A stretch of DNA of 46,254 nt from an uncultured Lachnospiraceae bacterium (GTDB lineage: Bacteria; Bacillota; Clostridia; Lachnospirales; Lachnospiraceae), in assembly GCA_902778245.1 (NCBI GenBank), contig CACYXH010000007.1, positions 1-46,254 of the forward strand, read 5' to 3'. A model generated the notes under the pieces. The model searched no databases, was not told the DNA's origin, and saw only the letters and a program-made list of their open reading frames with translations. Position 1 is the stretch's first letter; every line of letters starts with the position of its first letter. Position numbers and translations under genes: made by a program. Positions 8,784-16,304 of the stretch are shown here, piece by piece.

Positions 8784-9242
8784 TTGAATGATGCATCGGG
8801 CAAATCCGGGATAACGACTTCGCAGCTGCTGTCCATGATCAAAAAGTCGGAACAGTTTTCAGATATCGCGGAAGTTTATCACGATATAACAGAAACGCCG
8901 GTCTTCTGTCATTATCTCTACGACATAATGGAGAAGCATCGCTTTTCTGCCAAGGACATCATTAGCAGCAGCGGCATTGAGCGTTCGTACTTCTACCATA
9001 TTCTCAGCGGGCAGAAAATGCCGGGGAGAAATATGATTCTCCGCATCAGCCTTTGCATGAGGGCTACCCTGACAGAGACCAATCAGCTTCTGAGGCTTTC
9101 CAATCAGGGAGTATTATACGCGAAAGTCCGCAGAGATGCAGCCATTATTTTTGCAATAGAAAAGAAATGTACTATGCAGCAAACGAACGATTTACTGCTG
9201 AGTATAGACGAGGCACCTTTATATCGGGAGGGATCTTCATGA
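8784..9242 (+). CDS. Helix-turn-helix protein paired with a kinase
   Basis: A 152-residue protein that starts at a TTG with AGGAGG 7 bases upstream. The middle part (about residues 50-85) reads as an XRE-like helix-turn-helix: helices around FSAKDIISSSGIERSYFYHILSG, then GRNMILRISLCM. The rest is helical and ends in a second short helical segment (CTMQQTNDLLLSID). It has no membrane segment or enzymatic motif. Its TGA overlaps the ATG of the kinase gene (ATGA), which indicates translational coupling. It probably binds DNA or acts as the kinase's partner or substrate; the exact role is unknown. Confidence 0.8.
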   Translation: MNDASGKSGITTSQLLSMIKKSEQFSDIAEVYHDITETPVFCHYLYDIMEKHRFSAKDIISSSGIERSYFYHILSGQKMPGRNMILRISLCMRATLTETNQLLRLSNQGVLYAKVRRDAAIIFAIEKKCTMQQTNDLLLSIDEAPLYREGSS

Positions 9243-10117
9243 GTAAAAACCCGGGGGACGTTTTCGCAAAACATCTTTATCCAGATATCTCCGATGAACT
9301 GAGGAAATGTTCTCTTCGTCTTCCCGAATCTCTTGCTGAAAATTATGAAGTTCTTTCCTGTCTCAAGTATTCAGAACAGACCGCCACTTATCTGCTCCGT
9401 CAGAAGTCTGTGAACCGAACTGTTCTGTTAAAAACAGCCTCCGATCCGATTTTCGCCACAGCTCTGGACAATGAACGTAATATTTTGGATATGATACACC
9501 GTCAGGGAACGTCTGATTGTGCTGCTTTTCCGATATCTTTAGAACTGTACGAATTGAAAGGAACACATTATTTTATACGCAGCTACATTCAAGGGCGCAC
9601 ATTAGAAGAGTTGTGTGAATCAAATTACAAGAAGCCAGGGCTGCCTGAAGGGCAAGCCCTTCTTTATATCCTTCAGCTGACAAAACAGCTGCATTTTCTT
9701 CATACTCTGGATCCTCCGGTGATTCATCGGGATATCAAACCCCAAAATGTAGTAGTGGACACTAACGATATCTGCCACTTCATTGATCTGGGTATATCAC
9801 GTTTTTCTAAAAGCAGGGAAGAAAAGAATTCCCCGATCATGGGGACTCAGTTTACCGCACCGCCTGAGCAGTTTTTCAATCAACCAGCGGATGTTCGCGG
9901 CGACCTTTATTCACTGGGTGTCCTGCTGCATTACTGCATCACTGGAGAATATAGTATTTCAGAAGCTAGTCTAAAGGAACTCTCTCCTGCTTTGCGCAAG
10001 GTTGTAAGTACATCTACCAAATTTCATCCGAACCAGCGCTATCAGACCGCCGACGAATTGTTGAAAAATCTGACGGCAGTACACCACACAAATAAAATAT
10101 CCGTCGCAAAACAATAA
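9239..10117 (+). CDS. Hanks-type serine/threonine protein kinase, soluble
   Basis: A 292-residue kinase with start ATG at 9239, GGGAGGG upstream and ATGA overlap with the HTH gene. Key residues are visible: ATP-binding Lys65 (TVLLK), a helix-C Glu near 79, the catalytic loop HRDIKPQN at 163-170, a DLG in place of DFG at 183-185, and TAPPEQ near 206-211, equal to the APE motif. The glycine-rich loop is poorly conserved (CLKYSEQTATYLL). There is no transmembrane segment and no PASTA domain, so this is not the PrkC/Stk1 cell-wall kinase. The target is unknown. A terminator follows at once, so the pair is a two-gene unit. Confidence 0.85.
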   Translation: MSKNPGDVFAKHLYPDISDELRKCSLRLPESLAENYEVLSCLKYSEQTATYLLRQKSVNRTVLLKTASDPIFATALDNERNILDMIHRQGTSDCAAFPISLELYELKGTHYFIRSYIQGRTLEELCESNYKKPGLPEGQALLYILQLTKQLHFLHTLDPPVIHRDIKPQNVVVDTNDICHFIDLGISRFSKSREEKNSPIMGTQFTAPPEQFFNQPADVRGDLYSLGVLLHYCITGEYSISEASLKELSPALRKVVSTSTKFHPNQRYQTADELLKNLTAVHHTNKISVAKQ

Positions 10118-10130
10118 TTACCTGTATAAC

Positions 10131-10170
10131 AAAAAGCCGGAACGCTTTGAATACCCAAAGTTTCCGGCTT
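10131..10170 (-). terminator. Terminator of tRNA-Arg, also facing the kinase
   Basis: Inverted repeat AAGCCGGAA (10134-10142) and TTCCGGCTT (10162-10170). On the minus strand it is followed by a run of five T and lies just after the tRNA. On the plus strand the T-run is poor, but the hairpin could also end the kinase transcript. Confidence 0.75.
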
Positions 10171-10178
10171 TCATATAA

Positions 10179-10252
10179 CGTGTGCTAGAGGATTCGAACC
10201 CCCGACCTTTTGGTCCGTAGCCAAACGCTCTATCCAGCTGAGCTAAGCACAC
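10179..10252 (-). tRNA. tRNA-Arg (anticodon ACG)
   Basis: On the minus strand the cloverleaf folds fully: acceptor GUGUGCU with AGCACAC (7 bp), D stem GCUC/GAGC, anticodon stem UUUGG/CCAAA around loop CUACGGA (anticodon ACG, read as ICG after deamination), a 5-base variable loop and a T arm with UUCGAAU. The discriminator base is G at 10179. CCA is not encoded. It reads CGN arginine codons. Confidence 0.95.
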
Positions 10253-10270
10253 ACTTAAAAATACCTCATG

Positions 10271-10288
10271 GTCAGATACCTATCTGAC
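10271..10288. repeat. Perfect palindrome in the tRNA-Arg 5' leader
   Basis: GTCAGATA-CC-TATCTGAC is a perfect 8-bp inverted repeat with a 2-base centre. It lies between the tRNA promoter and the tRNA, starting a few bases after the expected transcription start. Confidence 0.55.
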
Positions 10289-10298
10289 AACAAACTAT

Positions 10299-10327
10299 AT
10301 TCTACAATACTTTTCAGCCTTTGTCAA
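10299..10327 (-). promoter_or_regulatory. Strong sigma-A promoter of tRNA-Arg
   Basis: Minus-strand TTGACA (10322-10327) and TAGAAT (10299-10304) with a 17-base spacer. It is about 47 bases before the 5' end of the tRNA. Confidence 0.8.
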
Positions 10328-10361
10328 GCATTTTTTTCTTTCTGCCAAATCAACACTAAGA

Positions 10362-10751
10362 TTATTTTTTATCGCTCACAGTCTGTTCTGTCAAAACTGC
10401 AACACCCTGTTCTCCAAGCTGCAGTTTCATCTCATGGCCTTTTACTGTTCCGGAACATTCCAGATCCTCTGAAGATATTTTCAGTTCTCCGTCTTCATAT
10501 GAATAGGTGTAAGCAGAGTCATCCTCCTCCCCGCCTACGCTGCTGATCATCCTTCCATCCGTTTCAAAACAGTAAAATGTCTCACCGATAATCGCATCAT
10601 ATGCCCTCTCATCATACTCCGTTCCGGACGGTGTTGTCAATGATGTCAGTTTCCACGTTGTCTCCACCAGGCTATCCGGCGTTGCCGAGCAACCGGTCAG
10701 TAACACTGCCGTGAGAATCAAACAAGCTGTAGTATACTTTCTTGAATGCAT
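10362..10751 (-). CDS. Small secreted lipoprotein of unknown function
   Basis: A 129-residue protein that starts at the ATG MHSRKYTTAC. The N terminus is a lipoprotein signal peptide with lipobox L-T-G-C at about residue 19-22. The mature part is acidic and contains the series TWKLTSL, FETDGRMISS and YSYEDGELKIS. This resembles small Clostridial 'DUF5640/META-like' lipocalin-type lipoproteins, in which W-x-L opens a beta barrel; that placement is a guess. The longer frame to 10853 runs through a terminator and is not supported. It is a single-gene unit between the HPr-like gene's terminator and the tRNA promoter. Confidence 0.75.
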   Translation of the reverse strand: MHSRKYTTACLILTAVLLTGCSATPDSLVETTWKLTSLTTPSGTEYDERAYDAIIGETFYCFETDGRMISSVGGEEDDSAYTYSYEDGELKISSEDLECSGTVKGHEMKLQLGEQGVAVLTEQTVSDKK

Positions 10752-10803
10752 AATTTCCGCCTTATATCTTTTGTAAATATATTTTAAAAATACCGATGCG
10801 CGT

Positions 10804-10851
10804 AAAAAGGAAAAGCACTGCACAGGTTCTCCGTTCCTTGCGGTGCTTTCC
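10804..10851 (-). terminator. Terminator after the HPr-like gene
   Basis: On the minus strand GGAAAGCAC (10843-10851) pairs with GTGCTTTTCC (10809-10818) with one bulged base and is followed by TTTTT (10804-10808). It lies 15 bases after the HPr-like stop codon. Confidence 0.8.
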
Positions 10852-10865
10852 ATTTAGTCTCATCT

Positions 10866-11111
10866 TTACTCCAGAAGTCCAGCCATAGCTTTCAGCGCTT
10901 CCTCCTCGTCCACGCCGTCGACGCAAACATTGATCGTGGATGCCTTCTGACTGGCCAAGGCCATAACACCCATGATACTCTTTGCATTGACACGCTTGTC
11001 CTCCACTTCAAACGTGATTGCACTCTTATAAGCGCATGCCGTCTGAACTATGTGAGGAATCATCTCGCCAATCCCAGCGCCGCTGTTACTGGTTATCTTT
11101 TGACTGATCAT
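10866..11111 (-). CDS. HPr-like protein lacking the phosphorylatable histidine
   Basis: An 81-residue protein of the HPr fold. The regulatory-serine region is well conserved (VNAKSIMGVMAL, Ser45, equal to Ser46 of HPr), as are VQTA and the C-terminal DEEEALKAM. The catalytic segment GLHARP of PTS HPr is missing: at the same place the sequence reads GAGIGEMIPHI, so neither the active-site His15 nor Arg17 has an equivalent. It cannot act as a normal PTS phosphocarrier. By analogy with Bacillus Crh (Gln at position 15) it may act in regulation when phosphorylated on the serine by HPrK. The ATG has GGGAGG upstream, with its own promoter and terminator. Confidence 0.85.
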   Translation of the reverse strand: MISQKITSNSGAGIGEMIPHIVQTACAYKSAITFEVEDKRVNAKSIMGVMALASQKASTINVCVDGVDEEEALKAMAGLLE

Positions 11112-11167
11112 ACTCTAGCCTCCCACTACTTCTAAAGAAAACTTTATGCAAGCATCGCACAATACCA

Positions 11168-11196
11168 ATACTAACACATCTTTTTAGTAAGGTCAA
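11168..11196 (-). promoter_or_regulatory. Sigma-A promoter of the HPr-like gene
   Basis: Minus-strand TTGACC (11191-11196) and TAGTAT (11168-11173) with a 17-base spacer, 57 bases before the start codon. Confidence 0.7.
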
Positions 11197-11230
11197 CGAA
11201 AAGGTTACATTTCCTGTGCAAAAATCAGCC

Positions 11231-11266
11231 AAAAAAAAACATATTTCGAGGAGTTTCTCAAAAATC
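11231..11266 (-). terminator. Terminator of the SPFH/RHH unit
   Basis: On the minus strand ATTTTTGAG and CTCGAAAT form a stem with a 6-base loop followed by nine T (11231-11239). The stem overlaps the last codons of the ribbon-helix-helix gene. Confidence 0.7.
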
Positions 11267-11458
11267 CAACTCTGGAGGAACATCCAATTCCTCCGATACA
11301 TACTTTCCATTCTTCTTTCGCTGCCGCACGCATTCCGTCAGCAAATACTCTATCTGCCCATTCACTGAACGAAAATCATCCTCCGCCCATGCGGCGATGG
11401 CATCATACAGCTTTGCGGAAAGTCTCAGTGGAATCTGCTTTTTCGGAGCGTCCGCCAT
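11258..11458 (-). CDS. Small ribbon-helix-helix (Arc-like) protein
   Basis: A 66-residue protein. The N-terminal strand [20 protein letters not shown] followed by helices ([17 protein letters not shown]) is the ribbon-helix-helix fold of Arc/MetJ-type DNA-binding proteins. The remaining tail ([15 protein letters not shown]) is acidic. The gene starts one base after the TGA of the SPFH gene, so the two are translated together. It may be the autorepressor of this unit. Pairs of SPFH and Arc-like genes are seen in other Clostridia, but I know of no assigned function. Confidence 0.8.
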   Translation of the reverse strand: MADAPKKQIPLRLSAKLYDAIAAWAEDDFRSVNGQIEYLLTECVRQRKKNGKYVSEELDVPPELDF

Positions 11459-11459
11459 A

Positions 11460-12482
11460 TCAATATAAACTTCCCGAATTCACCACAGGTTGGGCATCAT
11501 GATTTCCGCAGAGTACCACCAGAAGATTCGATACCATGGCAGCTTTGCGTTCCTCATCCAGAGTAACCACATCATTCTCATTCAATCGTTCCAGAGCCAT
11601 CTCCACCATGCCAACCGCTCCGTCTACGATCATTTTTCTCGCATCAATGATAGCCGATGCCTGCTGTCTCTGCAGCATCACTGCAGCGATCTCAGGCGCA
11701 TAGGCCAGGTAGGTGATCCGCGCCTCGATGATCTCCAGTCCGGCTTCTTCCACCTTCTGCTGAATCTCATCCCGGATCCTGGCAGCCACAATCTCACTGG
11801 ATCCCCGCAGGCTTCCCTCATCCGCCATCCCATCACCCGTGGTATCCACATTTGGAGCCACATCATAGGGATAGATGCGCACAATGTTTCTCAGAGCGCT
11901 GTCACACTGCAGGGAAAGATATTCTTTATAGTTATCTACATTAAATACTGCCTTGGCCGTATCTACCACCCTCCACATCACTGCGATTCCGATCTCTACC
12001 GGATTGCCCAGGCAGTCGTTGATCTTCTGCCGGTTATTATTCAGCGTCATGATCTTCAAAGAAATTTTCTTGTTTGCCATCTCCGTCACATCCACAGATG
12101 TACCGGAAGAAATCTGAAATATTGATTTCTTAGCGCCGCTGTCCACATCTCCGCTTTGATTCAGCTTCGTTTTAGCAGCAGGATTTACTGCTGTACAGAA
12201 TGGATTCACAAAGTAAAAACCGCTGTCTTTTATTGTACCGACATACTTACCAAAGAGAGTCAGTACCAGCGCCTCCTGAGGTTTCAATACTTTTAACCCC
12301 AAAAACGGCAGCCACCCTACCGACAGCCAGATGATACTCACGACCAATAGCAGAGGATTTCCCTCATGGTCTACTATGATCGCGCCAAACACACACAATA
12401 CAACAGCCACTGCATACAGAGCAATAAACAAAAACAGCATCAACATGCCATTCTTTTTATTGTTTAACACTTTTTCTTTCAT
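11460..12482 (-). CDS. SPFH (band 7/flotillin-like) membrane protein
   Basis: A 340-residue protein with two hydrophobic segments at its N terminus (about residues 13-37 and 43-62), then a band-7 domain. Visible parts are [48 protein letters not shown], then a helical region rich in E/R/A ([46 protein letters not shown]). SPFH proteins form large membrane-bound ring or cage assemblies and organise membrane domains or proteases. No NfeD-type partner is nearby; instead the next gene is a ribbon-helix-helix protein. ATG with GGGAGGAGACAGGAA upstream. Confidence 0.88.
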   Translation of the reverse strand: MKEKVLNNKKNGMLMLFLFIALYAVAVVLCVFGAIIVDHEGNPLLLVVSIIWLSVGWLPFLGLKVLKPQEALVLTLFGKYVGTIKDSGFYFVNPFCTAVNPAAKTKLNQSGDVDSGAKKSIFQISSGTSVDVTEMANKKISLKIMTLNNNRQKINDCLGNPVEIGIAVMWRVVDTAKAVFNVDNYKEYLSLQCDSALRNIVRIYPYDVAPNVDTTGDGMADEGSLRGSSEIVAARIRDEIQQKVEEAGLEIIEARITYLAYAPEIAAVMLQRQQASAIIDARKMIVDGAVGMVEMALERLNENDVVTLDEERKAAMVSNLLVVLCGNHDAQPVVNSGSLY

Positions 12483-12510
12483 TTCCTGTCTCCTCCCTTT
12501 TTGAATATCT

Positions 12511-12541
12511 AAATGATATCATTTTAATATCTATTTGTCAA
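12511..12541 (-). promoter_or_regulatory. Promoter of SPFH/RHH unit with embedded palindrome
   Basis: Minus-strand TTGACA (12536-12541) and TATCAT (12513-12518) with 17 bases between. The -10 box lies in the 14-bp palindrome AAATGATATCATTT (12511-12524), which is flanked on each side by AGATATT. Such repeats over a promoter fit a ribbon-helix-helix operator. Confidence 0.6.
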
Positions 12542-12585
12542 ATTGAAAAAAGGGGCTGTTTTAGCAACAGCCCCTTTTTTCAATT
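12541..12585 (-). terminator. Very strong terminator of ppdK
   Basis: A perfect 20-bp inverted repeat (12541-12560 with 12566-12585) around the 5-base loop TTAGC. The core GGGGCTGTT/AACAGCCCC is followed by six T on either strand. It lies directly after the ppdK stop and just upstream of the SPFH promoter. Confidence 0.92.
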
Positions 12586-12592
12586 TTCCTTA

Positions 12593-15217
12593 TTACTTTT
12601 CGGCGATAGCTGCCTGAGCCGCTGCCAATCTTGCGATGGGTACGCGGAACGGAGAACAGGATACATAATCCAGGCCCAGTTTGTGGCAGAACTCTACGGA
12701 AGACGGATCTCCGCCGTGCTCACCGCAGATACCGAAATGCAGATTCGGATTTACCGGCTTGCCCAGCTTGATGGCCATTTCCATCAGTTTTCCTACACCG
12801 GTCTGATCCAGTTTTGCAAACGGATCATTCTCAAAAATCTTGGCGTCGTAGTATGCACTCAGGAACTTGCCTGCGTCATCGCGGGAGAAGCCATAGCACA
12901 TTTGGGTCAGATCATTGGTTCCAAAGCAGAAGAAGTCTGCCTCTTTCGCAATGGCATCCGCTGTCAGAGCCGCGCGCGGGATCTCGATCATGGTACCTAC
13001 CTGATATTTCAGATCTGTGCCTGCCGCAGCGATTTCTGCATCCGCGGTCTCAACTACCGTCTTCTTCACATACTTTAATTCCTTATCATCACCTACCAGC
13101 GGGATCATGATCTCCGGGCATACGCTCCACTCAGGATGCTTCTTCTGCACGTTAATGGCTGCGCGGATCACAGCCTTTGTCTGCATCTTAGCAATTTCCG
13201 GATAGGTAACTGCCAGACGGCAGCCACGGTGACCCATCATCGGGTTGAACTCATGCAATGAATCAATGATGGCCTTGATCACATCCACGCTCTTGCCCTG
13301 AGCATCCGCCAGCTTCTGGATATCCCCTTCTTCCGTAGGAACGAACTCATGCAGAGGCGGATCCAGGAAACGGATAGTGACCGGATTTCCTTCCATTGCC
13401 TCGTAGAGTTTCTCAAAGTCACCCTGCTGCTGCGGCAGGATCTTAGCCAAGGCCGTTTCTCTCTCTTCCGGAGTCTCGGAACAGATCATTTCGCGGAACG
13501 CATCGATACGGTCTCCTTCAAAGAACATATGCTCAGTACGGCAAAGTCCGATCCCTTCTGCTCCCAGTTCTCTTGCCTTCTTCGCGTCAGCAGGAGTATC
13601 TGCATTCGTGCGTACTTTCAGTTTACGATATTTGTCTGCCCATCCCATGATTCTTCCGAATTCACCGGCAATGGTGGCATCCACAGTCGGGATAACGCCA
13701 TCATAGATGCATCCCGTGGAGCCGTCCAGAGACAGCCAGTCGCCCTCATGATACTCTTTTCCAGCCAACGTAAATTTCTTGTTTGCCTCATCCATCACGA
13801 TTTCGCCGCATCCGGATACGCAGCACTCGCCCATGCCCCGGGCAACCACTGCAGCATGACTGGTCATACCGCCGCGCACCGTCAGGATACCCTGCGCCGC
13901 TTTCATACCTTCGATATCCTCCGGAGAAGTCTCCAGGCGAACCAGAACAACCTTTTCTCCTCTGGCGGCCCATGCTTTCGCGTCCTCTGCGGTGAAGACA
14001 ATCTTACCGCAAGCCGCTCCCGGGGATGCTCCCAGGGCTCTTCCTGCCGGCACAGCTGCTTTCAGCGCAGCCGCATCGAACTGCGGATGAAGCAATGTGT
14101 CCAGGTTACGGGGATCGATCATAGCCACTGCCTTTTCTTCTGTGATCATACCCTCATCCACCAGATCGCAGGCAATTTTCAGAGCTGCTTTTGCTGTTCT
14201 CTTACCGTTACGAGTCTGAAGCATGTACAGCTTTTTGTCTTCAATAGTGAATTCCATATCCTGCATGTCTCTGTAGTGATCTTCCAGAGTGCTGCAGATC
14301 TTTGTAAACTGCTGGAAAACCTCCGGCATGATTTCTTCCAACTGAGCAATTTTCTTGGGAGTGCGAACGCCCGCAACCACATCTTCGCCCTGGGCATTCA
14401 GCAGGAACTCGCCCATCAGGTGTTTTTCGCCGGTTGCTGGATCGCGGGTAAATGCAACGCCGGTACCAGAAGTATTTCCCATATTACCAAACGCCATCAT
14501 CTGTACGTTTACTGCGGTTCCCCAGGAATACGGAATATCATTGTCACGGCGATATACATTGGCTCTGGGGTTGTCCCAGGAACGGAATACAGCTTTGATG
14601 GCCTCCATCAGCTGCACCTTCGGATCCGTAGGGAAGTCCTCCCCAATCTTTTCCTTGTACTCCGCCTTAAACTGATTCGCCAGCACTTTCAGATCTTCTG
14701 CAGTCAATTCCACATCCTGCGTCACGCCTTTTTCTGCTTTCATTTTGTCGATCAGTTCTTCAAAATATTTTTTGCCTACTTCCATAACAACATCAGAGAA
14801 CATCTGAATAAATCTTCTGTAGCAGTCCCATGCCCACCGGGGATTGCCGGATTTCGCAGCCAGAACTTCTACAACATCCTCATTCAGACCCAAATTCAAA
14901 ATGGTATCCATCATGCCCGGCATAGAGGCTCTTGCACCGGAACGAACCGAAACTAAAAGAGGGTTCTCCTTGTCGCCAAATTTCTTTCCGGTGATACCCT
15001 CCATTTTCTCGATGGCTACCATAATCTGAGCCATAATCTCATCATTAATTTTTCTTCCATCCTCGTAATACTGTGTACAAGCTTCCGTTGTGATAGTAAA
15101 ACCCTGTGGTACCGGGAGTCCAAGGCTGGTCATTTCCGCGAGATTGGCCCCTTTGCCGCCAAGCAGATTACGCATACCCGCGTTACCTTCCGTGAACATA
15201 TAAACCCATTTTGCCAT
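12593..15217 (-). CDS. ppdK: Pyruvate, phosphate dikinase
   Basis: Interconverts pyruvate, ATP and phosphate with PEP, AMP and pyrophosphate, the usual glycolytic or gluconeogenic PEP step in Clostridia. It has 874 residues, full length. Domains in order: N-terminal ATP-grasp-like nucleotide domain (LGGKGANLAEMTSLGLPVP near 20), the central phosphohistidine domain (GGMTSHAAVVARG with catalytic His454), and the C-terminal PEP/pyruvate TIM barrel (CRTEHMF, GTNDLTQM, GICGEHGG). ATG preceded by AGGAGG. It is monocistronic, with its own promoter and terminator. A 535-codon open frame on the opposite strand is a codon-use shadow. Confidence 0.97.
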   Translation of the reverse strand: MAKWVYMFTEGNAGMRNLLGGKGANLAEMTSLGLPVPQGFTITTEACTQYYEDGRKINDEIMAQIMVAIEKMEGITGKKFGDKENPLLVSVRSGARASMPGMMDTILNLGLNEDVVEVLAAKSGNPRWAWDCYRRFIQMFSDVVMEVGKKYFEELIDKMKAEKGVTQDVELTAEDLKVLANQFKAEYKEKIGEDFPTDPKVQLMEAIKAVFRSWDNPRANVYRRDNDIPYSWGTAVNVQMMAFGNMGNTSGTGVAFTRDPATGEKHLMGEFLLNAQGEDVVAGVRTPKKIAQLEEIMPEVFQQFTKICSTLEDHYRDMQDMEFTIEDKKLYMLQTRNGKRTAKAALKIACDLVDEGMITEEKAVAMIDPRNLDTLLHPQFDAAALKAAVPAGRALGASPGAACGKIVFTAEDAKAWAARGEKVVLVRLETSPEDIEGMKAAQGILTVRGGMTSHAAVVARGMGECCVSGCGEIVMDEANKKFTLAGKEYHEGDWLSLDGSTGCIYDGVIPTVDATIAGEFGRIMGWADKYRKLKVRTNADTPADAKKARELGAEGIGLCRTEHMFFEGDRIDAFREMICSETPEERETALAKILPQQQGDFEKLYEAMEGNPVTIRFLDPPLHEFVPTEEGDIQKLADAQGKSVDVIKAIIDSLHEFNPMMGHRGCRLAVTYPEIAKMQTKAVIRAAINVQKKHPEWSVCPEIMIPLVGDDKELKYVKKTVVETADAEIAAAGTDLKYQVGTMIEIPRAALTADAIAKEADFFCFGTNDLTQMCYGFSRDDAGKFLSAYYDAKIFENDPFAKLDQTGVGKLMEMAIKLGKPVNPNLHFGICGEHGGDPSSVEFCHKLGLDYVSCSPFRVPIARLAAAQAAIAEK

Positions 15218-15255
15218 GTTTCACTTACCTCCTATATCATAGTCTTTTTGCAATC

Positions 15256-15314
15256 GACCCATCAAAAAATCGCTCCCCCAGGCAAAATCCGGCGAAGCGA
15301 TCTTTTGACGGGTC
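15256..15314 (-). promoter_or_regulatory. Long hairpin in the ppdK 5' leader
   Basis: Arms 15256-15274 and 15296-15314 pair over 19 positions with only two G-U-type changes. The hairpin begins a few bases after the expected start of transcription and ends about 25 bases before the AGGAGG of ppdK. The 3' arm contains a run of six T after AGCGA, so an inner, shorter hairpin could act as an attenuator. No known riboswitch was recognised. Confidence 0.5.
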
Positions 15315-15326
15315 AATCCTAATATT

Positions 15327-15355
15327 ATAATAAACATAATTACAGATATCGTCAA
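15327..15355 (-). promoter_or_regulatory. Sigma-A promoter of ppdK
   Basis: Minus-strand TTGACG (15350-15355) and TATTAT (15327-15332) with a 17-base spacer. The remaining stretch up to truA (15356-15519) is very AT-rich; I see no gene or clear terminator in it. Confidence 0.75.
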
Positions 15356-15519
15356 GAAATTTAGCCAATTTTTTTGTATTTTTTTCCTGTCATTTGTTGA
15401 TTTAATCGTTATTTTTATAACAATCCAATCATCCCAATGGGTATATTCGCTATATATTCTATATTAAACTATATATTTTTATGCACTTTTACTATTATTT
15501 ATATTTGAATCGTTACTAA

Positions 15520-16257
15520 TTACAAATACTCTATTTCCACCAGCGTCAATCCTTCCGGCCGGGCAGTCTCTCCTGCCCGTTCCCTATCTTTTGCCTCAAG
15601 AATCTTCGGTATCTCTTCCGGTTCTATCTGTCCACTACCCACTCGCAGCAGCGTACCAGCGATGATCCGCACCATATTGTAAAGGAAACCGCTGCCAGTA
15701 ACCCGTATAGTGATCATATCCCCCTGTCTTTTTACTTCCAGCGAATAAATCCTTCGAATCCGGTTTGAAACTTCCGGACGGTTCGTACAAAAGCTGGTAA
15801 AATCGTGGGTTCCCACCAGATAATCCGCTGCACGCTGCATTCTCTCTTCGTCCAGGTTCCAATAATAGAACAGAGAATAGAGACGTACGCAGGGATTCGG
15901 AAATTTATTATTCCAAATCTTATATTCATAGGTCTTTCTGGTATCGCAGAATCGGGGATGAAAATCCAGAGAAACCTCTTCGGATTTCTGAATGCGGATA
16001 TCCGAGGGAAGTCTGGTATTCATGGCATACGAAATCTTATCTGCGGGCATGCGGGAGTTTGTATCAAACACCGCCACATTTCCCATAGCATGCACCCCTG
16101 AGTCTGTGCGGCTGGCGCCGATGACCCGTATTTCCTCCCCCAGCAATTCCGTCAGATGGTGATTTAATTCTGCCTCGATGGTATTGCCATTGGGCTGCAC
16201 CTGCCACCCGCAATAATTGGTGCCATCGTAAGCTACTATTAACTTAACACGCTGCAT
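15520..16257 (-). CDS. truA: tRNA pseudouridine(38-40) synthase TruA
   Basis: Converts uridines 38-40 of the tRNA anticodon stem-loop to pseudouridine. It has 245 residues from the ATG of MQRVKLIVAYDGTNYCGWQ. The catalytic aspartate lies in ASRTDSGVHA (about residue 53). YNMVRIIAGTLL near the C terminus is also typical. An in-frame ATG at 16320 would add 21 atypical residues and overlap ecfT, so I prefer the shorter form, although its ribosome binding site is weak. It is the last gene of the ecf cluster, as is usual in Firmicutes; rplM and rpsI, which normally follow, are absent. Confidence 0.92.
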   Translation of the reverse strand: MQRVKLIVAYDGTNYCGWQVQPNGNTIEAELNHHLTELLGEEIRVIGASRTDSGVHAMGNVAVFDTNSRMPADKISYAMNTRLPSDIRIQKSEEVSLDFHPRFCDTRKTYEYKIWNNKFPNPCVRLYSLFYYWNLDEERMQRAADYLVGTHDFTSFCTNRPEVSNRIRRIYSLEVKRQGDMITIRVTGSGFLYNMVRIIAGTLLRVGSGQIEPEEIPKILEAKDRERAGETARPEGLTLVEIEYL

Positions 16258-16304
16258 ATTTCCAACATTTCTCCCAAACGATTTATCGCCGATGTCCTTC
16301 GGTA

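Noticed and set aside
8440-8784. 6S RNA, SRP RNA or purine riboswitch near apt
   Set aside because: Although GGTCAGG recalls SRP RNA, the GGAAGGAAGCAGCC loop is missing. There is no 6S-type central bubble and no purine-riboswitch core.
8784-10117. Phage or defence system containing the HTH-kinase pair
   Set aside because: No nuclease, integrase, phage gene or other defence effector is nearby, and the surrounding genes are housekeeping ones.
13349-14956. A 535-codon open frame on the plus strand opposite ppdK
   Set aside because: It is antisense to a clear, full-length ppdK, has no ribosome binding site and no recognisable domain. It reflects codon bias of the real gene.
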